From Caballeronia sp. GAFFF1 (GTDB lineage Bacteria > Pseudomonadota > Gammaproteobacteria > Burkholderiales > Burkholderiaceae), in contig NZ_JALQEM010000001.1 of NCBI RefSeq assembly GCF_023630705.1, positions 105,361 to 169,360 of the forward strand: DNA of 64,000 nucleotides, read 5' to 3'. The translations under genes were made by a program, and so were the position numbers. The notes beneath the pieces are model-generated. The model saw only the letters and a program-made list of their open reading frames with translations, did no database searches and had not been told where the DNA came from. The first letter of the stretch is position 1; every line of letters starts with the position of its first letter. Shown here piece by piece: positions 44,397 to 54,123 of this stretch.

Positions 44397-46247
44397 ATGT
44401 TCAAGAAGTTGTCCATTCGCACGACGCTCACGCTCGTCGGTGTGTTGTTCGTCGGTTGCGCGGCCGTCATCGGCGCGCTGTCGCTCGTCGGCCTCAATTC
44501 CGCGAGCGCCTCGCTCGACTCGCTCGCCAAAGAAGACATGGTGGCGATGCGCGCGCTGGCGGACACGTCGTCGTATCTGCTGCGCTCGCGCATCACGCTC
44601 GACCGCGTGCGCTCGCTCACCGAAGCGGGCAGCGCCGACGAAGCGAAGAAGGCGATGGAGCGCGGCCAGTTCCTGCTCGACAAGAGCTACGAGAACTGGA
44701 AGCTCTATCTCGACACCAAGAAGCCGATGCTGCCGCAAGCGACGCTCGACACGCTCGTCGCGCAGCACGACACGCTGATGAAGACGGGCGTCGAGCCCGA
44801 GTTCGCCGCGATGCGCGCGAACGACATGGCTGCATACCACGCCGTTGCCGACACGAAGATCAGCCCGATGTTCGTCGCGTTCGATCAGGCGGTCACGGCG
44901 GCGGTCGCGTTCCAGCAGAAGCACGCGGAAGAGTCGCGGGCGAGCGCGGCGTCGCAGAACGCGACGCTCAGCATGGTCATCGGCGGATTGCTCGCGCTTT
45001 CCGGCCTGCTGCTCTTCGCCACGCGCTTCGCGCTGCGCGGCCTGATCGTGCAGCCGATCAACGACGCGGTGGAACACTTCGAGCGCATCTCGCGCGGCGA
45101 TCTCACGAAGTCGGCGCACACGGACGGCACGAACGAAATCGGCCGTCTTTTCGCGGGCATCGAGCGCATGCGCACGAACCTGACCGCGATGGTCGGCGCG
45201 GTGCATCGCGGCGCGGAATCCATCGACGTCGGCGCGCATGAAATCGCAAGCGGTAATACCGATCTGTCGCAGCGCACGGAAGAGCAGGCGGCGTCGCTGC
45301 AAGAGACGGCCTCCAGCATGGAACAGCTCACGAGCACGGTGAAGCAGAACGCGGACAACGCGCGTCAGGCGAGCCAGCTCGCGGTGAACGCGTCGGATAT
45401 CGCGTCGCGCGGCGGCGAGGTGGTCGAGCAGGTCGTCGATACGATGAACGCCATCGCGTCCAGTTCGGGCAAGGTGGTGGACATCATCGGCGTGATCGAA
45501 GGCATCGCGTTCCAGACCAACATTCTCGCGTTGAACGCGGCCGTGGAAGCGGCGCGGGCGGGCGAAGAAGGGCGCGGCTTCGCGGTCGTGGCGGGCGAAG
45601 TGCGCTCGCTCGCGCAGCGCAGCGCGGCGGCGGCGAAGGAAATCAAGGCGCTGATCGGCGATTCGACCGAGAAAGTGCAGAGCGGCTCGCAACTCGTGAC
45701 GCGCGCAGGCGAAACCATGGGCGAGATCGTGCAGGCGGTGCGCCGCGTGACCGACATCATGGGCGAGATCAGCGCGGCGTCGGAGGAGCAGTCCGATGGC
45801 ATCGAGCAGGTCAATCGCGCCGTGACGCAGATGGACAGCGTGACGCAGCAGAACGCGGCGCTCGTGGAACAGGCGGCGTCGGCGGCGGCATCACTCGAGG
45901 ACCAGACCCGGCAGTTGAAGGAGATCGTCGGGCAGTGGCGCATTGCGGGCACCGTGCCGGCGTCGGTGAAGCCGAGCGCGGCGGTCGCGGCGGCGCGCCT
46001 GGCGCCCGCCGTGGCGAAGGCTGCGCGCGTCGAGCCGACGTCGCGGGCATCGTCCGCGAGCGCAGCGAAAGTTGCAGAGCAGCCTAACGTCGCGCCGGAA
46101 ACGGCCGTTATCAAGGATAAGGCCCGCGATGCAGCGAAGCCGGCAAGCGCAGCGAAAGCCGCGCCCCGCGTGAGCGCACCGGCGGCGGCACCCGCCCCGC
46201 GCGCGAAGGCCACGACCGCCGACGACGGCGACTGGGAAACGTTCTAA
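44397..46247 (+). CDS. Methyl-accepting chemotaxis protein with DWETF tether
   Basis: 616 residues: first membrane helix at about 8-32, a periplasmic four-helix-bundle ligand domain to about 190, second helix ([19 protein letters not shown]), HAMP domain, and the long signalling helix pair with a hairpin tip reading [20 protein letters not shown]. It is the only receptor gene in the cluster, a Tar/Tsr-type sensor of unknown ligand. After the bundle comes an Ala/Pro/Lys-rich linker of about 90 residues ending exactly in DWETF, the docking pentapeptide for CheR and CheB (NWETF in E. coli). Confidence 0.95.
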   Translation: MFKKLSIRTTLTLVGVLFVGCAAVIGALSLVGLNSASASLDSLAKEDMVAMRALADTSSYLLRSRITLDRVRSLTEAGSADEAKKAMERGQFLLDKSYENWKLYLDTKKPMLPQATLDTLVAQHDTLMKTGVEPEFAAMRANDMAAYHAVADTKISPMFVAFDQAVTAAVAFQQKHAEESRASAASQNATLSMVIGGLLALSGLLLFATRFALRGLIVQPINDAVEHFERISRGDLTKSAHTDGTNEIGRLFAGIERMRTNLTAMVGAVHRGAESIDVGAHEIASGNTDLSQRTEEQAASLQETASSMEQLTSTVKQNADNARQASQLAVNASDIASRGGEVVEQVVDTMNAIASSSGKVVDIIGVIEGIAFQTNILALNAAVEAARAGEEGRGFAVVAGEVRSLAQRSAAAAKEIKALIGDSTEKVQSGSQLVTRAGETMGEIVQAVRRVTDIMGEISAASEEQSDGIEQVNRAVTQMDSVTQQNAALVEQAASAAASLEDQTRQLKEIVGQWRIAGTVPASVKPSAAVAAARLAPAVAKAARVEPTSRASSASAAKVAEQPNVAPETAVIKDKARDAAKPASAAKAAPRVSAPAAAPAPRAKATTADDGDWETF

Positions 46248-46349
46248 GCGCATCGGCCGGCCCCGGCCGAGCGCGCGGACTCCGAAACAACCCGGCGCAC
46301 GACCGGCGCAGAAGCGAAAGCAGGCGCAAACAGAGCAAGAGGCACCAGA

Positions 46350-47279
46350 ATGGCAACGCGTAATGCAACCCACGCACGCGTCGAACTGGCCGGCGGCATA
46401 CGCGGTCCGGAAGTCGAGCGCGATTTCGAATTTACCGTGGCGGACTTCGCCCGGATCCGCGAGCTGATTCATCGCCGCGCAGGAATTTCGCTGTCCGACC
46501 ACAAGCGCGACATGGCCTACAGCCGGCTCGCCCGACGCCTGCGCGCCTGCGGCATGGACACGTTCAAGCAGTACCTCGACCGTCTCGAAGCCAACGACGA
46601 CAACGCCGAGTGGGAAGCCTTCGTCAACGCACTGACGACCAACCTGACGGCGTTCTTCCGCGAGTCGCATCACTTTCCGCTGCTCGCGGACTTCGTGAAG
46701 CGCCGCCAGCAGCCGGTGTCGGTGTGGTGCTCGGCGGCATCGACGGGCGAGGAGCCGTATTCCATCGCGATGACGCTCGTCGAGGCGCTCGGCGAGCAGG
46801 CCGCGCGCCACTGCACGGTGTTCGCGAGCGACATCGACAGCCAGGTGCTCGCCAAGGCGGACGCGGGCGTGTATTCGCTCGATCAGGTGAAGCCGCTGCC
46901 GGTGGAACGCCTGAAGCGGTTCTTCCTGAAGGGCACCGGCTCGCACGCGGGCTTCGTCAAGGTGCGCCCGGAGTTGCGCTCGCTGGTGAGCTTCGGCCGC
47001 GTGAACCTGACGGACGCGCGCTACGACGTGAAGGGCCCGTTCGACGCGATCTTCTGCCGCAACGTGATGATCTACTTCGACAAGCCGACGCAAGGCCAGG
47101 TGCTTTCGCGCTTCGAGCCGCTGATGAAGCCGGGCGGCCTCTTGTTCGCCGGTCATTCGGAGAACTTCACGTATGTGTCGCAGGCGTTCCGGCTGCGCGG
47201 TCAGACGGTCTACGAACTGACGCGCGACACAAAAGCGGCGGGCGCGCCGAAGCGCGTGCTCGCGGGAGAGCCGGCATGA
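46350..47279 (+). CDS. cheR: Chemotaxis receptor methyltransferase CheR
   Basis: 309 residues. The N-terminal helical domain ([35 protein letters not shown]) precedes a SAM-binding Rossmann domain with [32 protein letters not shown] and [15 protein letters not shown]. It methylates receptor glutamates using SAM, and can dock on the DWETF tail encoded just upstream. Its stop overlaps cheD as ATGA. Confidence 0.97.
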   Translation: MATRNATHARVELAGGIRGPEVERDFEFTVADFARIRELIHRRAGISLSDHKRDMAYSRLARRLRACGMDTFKQYLDRLEANDDNAEWEAFVNALTTNLTAFFRESHHFPLLADFVKRRQQPVSVWCSAASTGEEPYSIAMTLVEALGEQAARHCTVFASDIDSQVLAKADAGVYSLDQVKPLPVERLKRFFLKGTGSHAGFVKVRPELRSLVSFGRVNLTDARYDVKGPFDAIFCRNVMIYFDKPTQGQVLSRFEPLMKPGGLLFAGHSENFTYVSQAFRLRGQTVYELTRDTKAAGAPKRVLAGEPA

Positions 47280-48034
47280 GCGGGCTGCCGATCGCGTCGA
47301 ATCTGTATTTCGACAACCATTTCAAGAAGCCCGGCGTGAAGCTGCTGCCGAACGAGTTCTACATGACGAGCGAAGACATGGTGCTCGTGACCGTGCTCGG
47401 CTCGTGCGTGGCGGCGTGCATCAACGATCGCACGGCGGGCATCGGCGGCATGAATCACTTCATGCTGCCCGATGACGGCTCGGACCCGTCGCATGCCTCG
47501 TCCGACTCCATGCGCTACGGCGCGTATGCGATGGAAGTGCTCATCAACGAGCTCATCAAGCGTGGCGGACGCCGCGAGCGGTTCGAGGCGAAGGTGTTCG
47601 GCGGCGGCGCGGTGCTCGCCGGCATGACGACGATCAACATCGGCGACCGCAACTCGGAGTTCGTGCGGCGCTATCTCGCGCTGGAGAAGATTCGCATCGT
47701 CGCCGAGGACTTGCAGGGCATGCATCCGCGCAAGGTCGCGTTCATGCCGCGCACGGGACAGGTGATGGTCAAGAAGCTGAAGACGCAGCACGACCCGGTC
47801 GTCGTCGAGCGCGAGCAGGCGCTCGTGCAGCGCACGCCCGAAGAGCGCGCGGAACGGCTCGCAAAGGCGCGCGCGCGCGTGGAACTGTTCGGCGTGGAGC
47901 GCGCGAAACCCGCCGCGCCCGCGACGAAGCCGCGCGTCGAGTTGTTCGGCGCGTCGGGAACGGCGGCGGCTGCCCGTGCGACCAGCGCAATCGCGCGCAC
48001 GGCGCGCGTCGCGAAGACGGTGGAGGAGGCGTGA
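47276..48034 (+). CDS. cheD: Chemotaxis receptor deamidase CheD with C-terminal extension
   Basis: 252 residues. The catalytic core is at about 20-190: the nucleophile cysteine (about 44) in [14 protein letters not shown] and the histidine (about 61) in [22 protein letters not shown] and [12 protein letters not shown] close the domain. CheD deamidates receptor glutamines. The last 60 residues form an Ala/Arg-rich tail in which RVELFG occurs twice, 20-odd residues apart, beyond the usual family end. It starts at the ATG overlapping the cheR stop. Confidence 0.94.
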   Translation: MSGLPIASNLYFDNHFKKPGVKLLPNEFYMTSEDMVLVTVLGSCVAACINDRTAGIGGMNHFMLPDDGSDPSHASSDSMRYGAYAMEVLINELIKRGGRRERFEAKVFGGGAVLAGMTTINIGDRNSEFVRRYLALEKIRIVAEDLQGMHPRKVAFMPRTGQVMVKKLKTQHDPVVVEREQALVQRTPEERAERLAKARARVELFGVERAKPAAPATKPRVELFGASGTAAAARATSAIARTARVAKTVEEA

Positions 48035-48036
48035 GC

Positions 48037-49158
48037 ATGTTGAATGCATCGAATGGCGGCAAAGAAGCCGCGCCGAAGATCAAAGTATTGTGCGTCGACG
48101 ACTCGGCGCTCGTGCGCAGCCTGATGACCGAGATCATCAACTCGCAGCCCGACATGCACGTGTGCGCGACCGCGCCCGATCCGCTCGTCGCGCGCGAGCT
48201 CATCAAGCTGCATAACCCGGACGTGCTGACGCTGGATGTCGAAATGCCGCGCATGGACGGACTCGACTTCCTCGAAAAGCTGATGCGCCTTCGGCCGATG
48301 CCGGTCGTGATGGTGTCGTCGCTGACCGAGCGCGGTAACGAAATCACGCTGCGCGCGCTGGAACTGGGCGCGGTGGACTTCGTGACCAAGCCGAAAGTCG
48401 GCATCCGCGACGGCATGCTGGATTACGCCGAGAAGCTCGCCGACAAGGTTCGCGCCGCTTCCCGGGCGCGCGTGCGGCAGATCGCGCATGCGGCGAGCGC
48501 GCCGAGCGCGCAGGGTCACGCCGGCGCGAAGCCCGCGCCGCTCATCAACAACCCGCTCGTGTCGACGGAAAAGCTCGTGATCGTCGGCGCGTCGACGGGC
48601 GGCACGGAAGCCATCCGCGAAGTGCTGTTGCCGCTGCCGCCCGACGCGCCCGCGGTGCTGATCGCGCAGCACATGCCGCCGGGCTTCACGAAGTCGTTCG
48701 CGCAGCGCCTGAACGGGCTGTGCCGCATCACGGTGAAGGAAGCGGAGCACGGCGAGCGCGTATTGCCGGGCCATGCGTATATCGCGCCGGGCCACGCGCA
48801 CCTCGTGCTCGCGCGCAGCGGGGCGAACTACGTCGCGCATCTGTCGGATGCGCCGCCGGTGAACCGGCATCGTCCGTCGGTGGACGTGCTGTTCCGCTCG
48901 GCCGCGCAGCACGCGGGCAAGAACGCGATCGGCGTGATTCTGACCGGCATGGGCCGCGACGGCGCGGCGGGACTGCTCGACATGCAGCAGGCGGGCGCCT
49001 ACACGCTCGCGCAGGACGAAGCGAGTTGCGTGGTGTTCGGCATGCCGCGCGAAGCAATTGCAATGGGCGGCGCAAGCGAGATCGCGCCGCTGTCTGAAAT
49101 GAGCCGGCGCGTGATGGCGCGGCTGGCATCGATGGGCGAACGCGTGCAGCGCGTCTGA
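48037..49158 (+). CDS. cheB: Chemotaxis methylesterase/deamidase CheB
   Basis: 373 residues: N-terminal receiver ([14 protein letters not shown]; phosphoacceptor Asp about 67 in [12 protein letters not shown]), an Ala-rich linker, and the C-terminal methylesterase with catalytic serine in [10 protein letters not shown] (about 186), histidine in [12 protein letters not shown] (about 212) and aspartate in [11 protein letters not shown] choose the ATG at 48037, seven bases after GGAGGAGG, over a GTG at 48031. CheB removes receptor methyl groups when phosphorylated by CheA. Confidence 0.97.
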   Translation: MLNASNGGKEAAPKIKVLCVDDSALVRSLMTEIINSQPDMHVCATAPDPLVARELIKLHNPDVLTLDVEMPRMDGLDFLEKLMRLRPMPVVMVSSLTERGNEITLRALELGAVDFVTKPKVGIRDGMLDYAEKLADKVRAASRARVRQIAHAASAPSAQGHAGAKPAPLINNPLVSTEKLVIVGASTGGTEAIREVLLPLPPDAPAVLIAQHMPPGFTKSFAQRLNGLCRITVKEAEHGERVLPGHAYIAPGHAHLVLARSGANYVAHLSDAPPVNRHRPSVDVLFRSAAQHAGKNAIGVILTGMGRDGAAGLLDMQQAGAYTLAQDEASCVVFGMPREAIAMGGASEIAPLSEMSRRVMARLASMGERVQRV

Positions 49159-49214
49159 TTTAACTGAATTGAATTACGCGGTGTACGCCGCACTGAGAAC
49201 ACACGGGAGCAATG

Positions 49215-49610
49215 ATGGACAAGAACATGAAGATCCTCGTCGTCGACGATTTTCCGACGATGCGCCGTATCGTGCGCAATCTGCTGAAGGAGCTCGGCTA
49301 CTCGAACGTCGACGAGGCAGAAGACGGCGCGGCGGGCCTCGCGCGTCTGCGCGGCGGCGGCTTCGACTTCGTGATTTCCGACTGGAACATGCCGAATCTC
49401 GACGGCCTGTCGATGCTGCAACAGATTCGCGCCGACGCGAATCTGTCGCATCTGCCGGTGCTGATGGTGACGGCGGAATCGAAGAAGGAGAACATTATCG
49501 CGGCGGCGCAAGCCGGCGCGAATGGTTACGTGGTCAAGCCTTTCACGGCCGCCACGCTCGACGAGAAGCTCACCAAGATTCTCGAGAAGATGGCTAAAGC
49601 CGGGAGCTGA
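49215..49610 (+). CDS. cheY: Chemotaxis response regulator CheY
   Basis: 131-residue receiver close to E. coli CheY: acidic pair about 11-12 ([16 protein letters not shown]), phosphoacceptor Asp about 56 in [23 protein letters not shown] with the switch threonine, and the lysine in [11 protein letters not shown]. This is the copy that should bind FliM and be dephosphorylated by CheZ. Two ATGs are adjacent (49212, 49215); the second has better spacing from GGGAGC. Confidence 0.97.
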   Translation: MDKNMKILVVDDFPTMRRIVRNLLKELGYSNVDEAEDGAAGLARLRGGGFDFVISDWNMPNLDGLSMLQQIRADANLSHLPVLMVTAESKKENIIAAAQAGANGYVVKPFTAATLDEKLTKILEKMAKAGS

Positions 49611-49612
49611 TC

Positions 49613-50317
49613 GTGAACGATCTGACCACTGAACTTGCCGCCGTGGCAGCCGAGGCCGATAACGATTTTTCGAGCGACCGCATTCTCGCGCGCATCGGCC
49701 AGTTGACGCGCACGCTGCGCGACTCGATGCGCGAGCTCGGCCTCGACAAGCAGGTCGAAGCCGCTGCGCAAGCCGTGCCCGACGCGCGCGACCGTCTGAA
49801 GTACGTCGCGACGATGACCGAGCAGGCGGCCGACCGCGCGCTCAACGCGATCGAGCTCGCCAAGCCGATGCAGGAAGCGATGCAGCGCGAAGCGCAGGCG
49901 CTCGACGAGCGTTGGGCGCAATGGTACGGCGCGCCGCTCGCGCAGGACGAAGCCGGCGAGTTGCTCGCGCAGACGCGCAGCTTCCTGCAAAGTGTGCCGG
50001 CGAAGACGCAGGCGACCAACGCGCAACTGCTGGAAATCATGCTCGCGCAGGATTTTCAGGATCTGACCGGCCAGGTGATCAAGAAGATCACGGACGTCGT
50101 GTATCTGATCGAACAGCAATTGCTGGGCGTGCTGCTCGAGAACATTGCGCCGGAGCGGCGCGAGCAGTTCGCGGCGTCGGCGGCGGCGTTGATGTCGTCA
50201 TCGACGGGCAGTCCGGAAAATCTTCTCAACGGACCGCAGATCAACCCGGAAGGTCGCAGCGACGTCGTGCAGGATCAGTCGCAAGTGGACGATCTGCTCG
50301 CGAGTCTCGGCTTCTAA
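49613..50317 (+). CDS. cheZ: CheY-P phosphatase CheZ
   Basis: 234 residues, mostly one long helical hairpin. The catalytic segment AQDFQDLTGQVIKKI (about 146-160) carries the acidic and glutamine residues inserted into the CheY active site, and the C-terminal SQVDDLLASLGF is the CheY-binding peptide. Translation starts at a GTG two bases after the cheY stop, with GGGAG upstream. It closes the che operon before a terminator hairpin. Confidence 0.96.
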   Translation: MNDLTTELAAVAAEADNDFSSDRILARIGQLTRTLRDSMRELGLDKQVEAAAQAVPDARDRLKYVATMTEQAADRALNAIELAKPMQEAMQREAQALDERWAQWYGAPLAQDEAGELLAQTRSFLQSVPAKTQATNAQLLEIMLAQDFQDLTGQVIKKITDVVYLIEQQLLGVLLENIAPERREQFAASAAALMSSSTGSPENLLNGPQINPEGRSDVVQDQSQVDDLLASLGF

Positions 50318-50643
50318 GCCTTCCGGCTTCCTGACGCCATGCGCAAAAAGACGCGGAGCGCCTCTTCGGATGCGTTCCGCGTTGTTGCGTGCGCGCCGGA
50401 TTCACGCCTCGACGCCTGCTTTTAGCAAAGCATCTATCGACCGGGAACTTCTGCCCGGCTTACTGTTCGATTCATCCGTCCCCAACGGCGCGTCGCATGC
50501 GCGTGACGCAGCCGTTTTTCGGGATTTGGCATACTGATGGCTATAGCATCCGTAAGATGCTTGAATCCGCAGGGGTCCGCGGCTCCGTAAAACGGCGCGC
50601 GGGCCTGCCAGGCAACCATCCACAGGAATCGACAGGAGGCCCA
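50318..50643. other. Region between cheZ and the DUF2844 gene
   Basis: 326 bp. It begins with the che operon terminator and otherwise holds the presumed promoter of the DUF2844/DUF3443 pair. The open frame from 50389 into the DUF2844 gene has no ribosome site and lacks a signal peptide, so I treat it as untranslated. Confidence 0.4.
50351..50386 (+). terminator. Probable terminator of the che operon
   Basis: ACGCGGAGCGC and GCGTTCCGCGT pair as an 11-bp stem with one G-U, followed by TTGTTG. The T tract is weak. Confidence 0.6.
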
Positions 50644-51165
50644 GTGAAGGTACCGAAGCAACCCCGTCATGGGCATCTCAGGCTATCGTTAGCCTTCCTC
50701 GCAGGCGCATTGACCGTCTGCGCAGCCGCACCGGCGCGCGCCGCGCTCGGCGGCGAGCCGTTGAACGCGCCGCAAGGCGCCACCGCCGCGAACGCGGTCG
50801 TGCATGCCGCAACCCCGGCATCGGGCGCGTCCGGCGCATCGGCGGCATCTAACTACACCGTCCGCTCGACGACGCTCGCGAGCGGCACCGTCATCAACGA
50901 ATATGTATCGTCCGACGGCACCGTGTTCGGCGTCGCGTGGCGCGGGCCGCGCGTGCCGGACCTCGCGACCTTGCTCGGCAGCTATTTCCCGCAGTACCAG
51001 CAAGCCATGCTCGCGCAGCGCGCCGCGCGCGGCGGACGCGGTCAGGTGAGCGTGCAGGATTCGGGTCTCGTCGTGCATTCGGGCGGTCACATGGGCGCTT
51101 TCTCGGGCAGCGCGTACCTGCCGCAGTCTTTGCCCGCCGGCGTTTCCGCCAGCGACATCCAGTAA
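50644..51165 (+). CDS. DUF2844-type exported protein
   Basis: 173 residues from the GTG at 50644, which follows AGGAGG. A signal peptide is clear (basic start, LRLSLAFLAGALTVCAAAPA, cleavage after ARA). The mature part is the DUF2844 pattern: TLASGTVINEYVSSDGTVFG, VAWRGPRVPDLATLLGSYFP and a glycine-rich end. It is 19 bp upstream of the DUF3443 lipoprotein gene, a pairing I know from Burkholderia relatives. Function unknown; the pair probably works at the cell envelope. Confidence 0.85.
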   Translation: MKVPKQPRHGHLRLSLAFLAGALTVCAAAPARAALGGEPLNAPQGATAANAVVHAATPASGASGASAASNYTVRSTTLASGTVINEYVSSDGTVFGVAWRGPRVPDLATLLGSYFPQYQQAMLAQRAARGGRGQVSVQDSGLVVHSGGHMGAFSGSAYLPQSLPAGVSASDIQ

Positions 51166-51184
51166 GCGACGGGAGAATCCGATA

Positions 51185-52483
51185 ATGTTCACAACGACAC
51201 CCGGCCTCGGCGCGGCATCTTCCCGGCGCGCCGGCAACGCGGCGCGCTGGCTCGGCGCGCTGTTTCTCGCCCTTACGCTCGCCGCATGCGGCGGCGGCAG
51301 CGACAACAATTCCGGTTCCAGCGGCGGTTCGTCCAGCGGCGGCAGTTCCGGCGGCGGCAGTTCCGGCGGTTCATCCAGCACGGCCAACGCCCAGCCGATC
51401 ACCCCGAACGGCACGAACGCGGTTCCCATCACGGTGAACGGCGGCGTCGCGAACTTCGTCAATATTCCGAATGTCTCGGTGACGGTCTGCGCGCCCGGCA
51501 CGAACACCTGCCAGACCATCGACAACATTCAGATCGACACCGCTTCCTTCGGCCTGCGCATTCTGAGCTCCGCGGCTCAGTCGGTCATCGGCGCACTGCC
51601 GGGGGCGAAGGCGCTCAACGGCGGACAACTCGCCGAGTGCGCCGGTTTCGCGGACGGCTACACGTGGGGCACCGTGCGTCAGGCGGACGTGCGCATCGGC
51701 TCGGAAGTGGCGAGCGCGCTGCCGGTGCAGATCATCGGCGACCTGGACGCGTCGGCGGCGCCCACCGGCATGAACGGATGTCCGTCGGGCAACGACGAGA
51801 ACACCGCCGGTGAGATCGGCGCGAACGGCATTCTCGGCATCGGCACGCTGGCGCAGGATTGCGGCAGCAATTGCGCGACGACCCCGCTGAACGGCATGTA
51901 CTTTTCGTGCACCAACGGCACGAATTGCACGGGCACGGCAGTTCCGGTCGCGCAGCAAGTGGCGAATCCCGTGCAGAAGTTTCCGGTCGACAACAACGGC
52001 GTCATCGTTCAGTTGCCGCCGGTTCCCGTCACCGGCGCGGCAAGCGCGAGCGGCACGCTGGTGTTCGGCATCGGCACGCAGAGCAACAACACGCTCACGG
52101 GCGTGACGCATCTCGGCACGGACGCGTACGGCGATCTCAGCGGCACGTATAAGGGCACGAGTTACCAGACGTTCTTCGACACGGGATCGAACGGCAACTT
52201 CTTCCAGGACAACTTCCCGCTGTGTTCGAGCACGAGCGTGTTCTATTGCCCCACGTCGCAGCAGTCGCTCACCGCGACCGTCTCCGGCACCGAGGGCAAT
52301 ACGGCGACGGTGCCGTTCAGCCTCGTGAGCGCGCGCACGCTGACATCGGGTACCGGAAAGTTCGCGTTCAATAGCCTGGGCGGCCAGTTGGGCATGACCG
52401 GCATGTTCGACTTCGGCGTGCCGTTCTTCTACGGGCGCCATGTGTACGTCGGCTACGGCAGCGCGCCGTTCGTGGCCTTCTGA
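51185..52483 (+). CDS. DUF3443-type lipoprotein with aspartic-protease-like motifs
   Basis: 432 residues. The signal sequence ends in a lipobox LTLAACG, followed by a Ser/Gly-rich tether of about 30 residues, so the protein is predicted to be a lipoprotein. The body carries two related elements: VNIPNVSVTVCAPGTNTCQT then IDNIQIDTASFGLRIL, and later YQTFFDTGSNGNFF. These look like the paired D-T-(A/G)-S loops of retropepsin/pepsin-type aspartic proteases. Several cysteines (CTNGTNC, CSSTSVFYC) suggest disulfides. It is co-transcribed with DUF2844. Catalysis is unproven. Confidence 0.8.
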   Translation: MFTTTPGLGAASSRRAGNAARWLGALFLALTLAACGGGSDNNSGSSGGSSSGGSSGGGSSGGSSSTANAQPITPNGTNAVPITVNGGVANFVNIPNVSVTVCAPGTNTCQTIDNIQIDTASFGLRILSSAAQSVIGALPGAKALNGGQLAECAGFADGYTWGTVRQADVRIGSEVASALPVQIIGDLDASAAPTGMNGCPSGNDENTAGEIGANGILGIGTLAQDCGSNCATTPLNGMYFSCTNGTNCTGTAVPVAQQVANPVQKFPVDNNGVIVQLPPVPVTGAASASGTLVFGIGTQSNNTLTGVTHLGTDAYGDLSGTYKGTSYQTFFDTGSNGNFFQDNFPLCSSTSVFYCPTSQQSLTATVSGTEGNTATVPFSLVSARTLTSGTGKFAFNSLGGQLGMTGMFDFGVPFFYGRHVYVGYGSAPFVAF

Positions 52484-52503
52484 CGAAGCTTGCATGATGA
52501 AAA

Positions 52504-52531
52504 ATCCGGCCCATGTGGCCGGATTTTTTTC
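52504..52531. terminator. Bidirectional intrinsic terminator
   Basis: ATCCGGCC/GGCCGGAT arms with a 5-nt loop are flanked by A residues on one side and a run of eight T on the other, between the convergent DUF3443 and SDR genes. Confidence 0.9.
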
Positions 52532-52533
52532 GT

Positions 52534-53316
52534 CTATTGCTCGGAGGAAGCAGGGCGAGGCTTGCGCGGCGCGCGCTCGAAGAGCGGATCGTAGAGCCAG
52601 CGCGGCATCACATGCAGCAACATGCCGACAACGCGCATCTGCCAAGGAAACGTCGCGTAGCGCGTTTTGCGGGCGATGGCATCGGCGGTTTTCGCGGCGA
52701 AGCGGTCTGCATCCATCAGAAACGGCATGCGATACGGATTGTGCGCGGTCATTTCCGAGCGCACGTAGCCCGGCGCAATGGTCACGACCGAGACGCCCTG
52801 CGGCCGCATTTCCACGCGCAGCGCTTCCAGATACTTCGCCGCCGCCGATTTCGACGCGCTGTACGCGCCCGAGCCCGGCAGCCCGCGCACGCCCGCGACG
52901 CTCGCAATGCCGACCAGCGTGCCGCGCCGCGCGGCCGTCATCGACGCGATGAACGGCTCGAACGTCGCGACCATGCCGAAGTAATTCACGTCCATCACGG
53001 CGCGGAACGTGTCCAGTTCGCCGTGGCCCGTGAGCGCGCCCTGACTGATGCCCGCGTTCGCAATCACGATATCGGCCGCGCCGTGCTCCGCGATGAACCG
53101 GCGCGCGGCATCGGCGAGCGCGTCGGGATCGCGCACATCGGCGGGATAAATGGAAATCGACGCCTTCGGATGGCGCGCGGCGAATGCCGCAAGAGACTCG
53201 GCGCGTCGGGCGACGAGGCCGAGCACGGCCCCGCGCTTCACATATTCTTCGGCCAGTGCCAGGCCGATTCCACTCGACGCGCCGGTGATGAAGACCTTCA
53301 ACGGAACTGCGTTCAT
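52534..53316 (-). CDS. Short-chain dehydrogenase/reductase
   Basis: 260 residues. Cofactor motif TGASSGIG (about 10-17), NAG in VIANAGIS, catalytic serine in VGIASVAG and YSASKSAAAKY. The C-terminal RKTRYATFPWQMRVVGMLLH resembles the YqjQ/DltE-type SDRs with a membrane-associating tail. I start at the ATG at 53316; a TTG five codons upstream is possible. It lies 15 bp after dsbA on the same strand. Substrate unknown. Confidence 0.9.
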   Translation of the reverse strand: MNAVPLKVFITGASSGIGLALAEEYVKRGAVLGLVARRAESLAAFAARHPKASISIYPADVRDPDALADAARRFIAEHGAADIVIANAGISQGALTGHGELDTFRAVMDVNYFGMVATFEPFIASMTAARRGTLVGIASVAGVRGLPGSGAYSASKSAAAKYLEALRVEMRPQGVSVVTIAPGYVRSEMTAHNPYRMPFLMDADRFAAKTADAIARKTRYATFPWQMRVVGMLLHVMPRWLYDPLFERAPRKPRPASSEQ

Positions 53317-53331
53317 ACCGGCGTCAGGCAA

Positions 53332-53979
53332 TTACATCTTCTTGTCGCGCACTTGCTGGACGAGGAAGTCCATCACCTGCGTCGTGCCGGGCAGACTGTT
53401 GGTCTGCGCGGGGCCGGTCACGTACTTGCCCTGCACCACGACCGTCGGCACGCCGTCGATCTTGTAGTCCTGAAGCAGCTTGGCGTCACGCTGGACGTCG
53501 CTCTGCGTCGAGAACGAGTTGTACGCGTCCATGTACTTCTTCTTGTCGATGCCTTGCGTGGCGAGGAAGTCGGCCTGCGCCTGCGGCGTCAGCAGATAGT
53601 TCTTCTTCACGTGGATTTCGTTGAACACGACGGGCGTGAGCTTCTCCGCGACGCCGAGCGCGACCAGCGCGTGATACATCTTCGAATGCGGAATGAAGTC
53701 GTCGCGGAACGCCACCGGCACGCGCTTGAACACGACGTCCGGTCCCTGCTTCTTCTCCCACGCCTCGATATACGGCTCGAATTCGTTGCAGTGCGGGCAG
53801 CCGTACCAGAAGAACTCGATGACTTCGACTTTGCCCGCCGGCGCGCCGATGGGCTGCGGCGCCTGCATCACCGTGTAATCCTTGCCGGCAGCAGGAGCGG
53901 CCGATGCCGTGCCCGCGACGCTGATGGACGCGGCGGCAATGCCGAGGGAAAGGGCGAAGGCGCTAAAGAGTTTTTTCAT
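53332..53979 (-). CDS. dsbA: Periplasmic thiol:disulfide oxidoreductase DsbA
   Basis: 215 residues with a signal peptide (MKKLFSAFALSLGIAAASIS, cleavage near SASA-AP). The thioredoxin-fold active site is FFWYGCPHCNEFEP (Cys about 61 and 64) and the cis-proline loop is GVPTVVVQG. It introduces disulfides into exported proteins, including the flagellar P-ring and many secreted factors. The ATG at 53979 is preferred; the frame above to 54051 is a shadow. It sits between the SPOR gene and an SDR. Confidence 0.95.
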   Translation of the reverse strand: MKKLFSAFALSLGIAAASISVAGTASAAPAAGKDYTVMQAPQPIGAPAGKVEVIEFFWYGCPHCNEFEPYIEAWEKKQGPDVVFKRVPVAFRDDFIPHSKMYHALVALGVAEKLTPVVFNEIHVKKNYLLTPQAQADFLATQGIDKKKYMDAYNSFSTQSDVQRDAKLLQDYKIDGVPTVVVQGKYVTGPAQTNSLPGTTQVMDFLVQQVRDKKM

Positions 53980-54123
53980 GATCGAAGAAAGTGCAAAGGT
54001 GCGACGTGAAGGCTGACATGGCGGATGCGGCGCGGCTCTCAAGTGGGACATACGACGCTTAAGCCTGACTTAAGGCGCGCCGCGCTCATACCGGCCGAAG
54101 ACGCGGGCGCCGTCCTGCACGCG

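Noticed and set aside
50389..50643. N-terminal extension of the DUF2844 gene
   Set aside because: The extension has no ribosome site and would bury the signal peptide about 85 residues inside; the GTG at 50644 follows AGGAGG.
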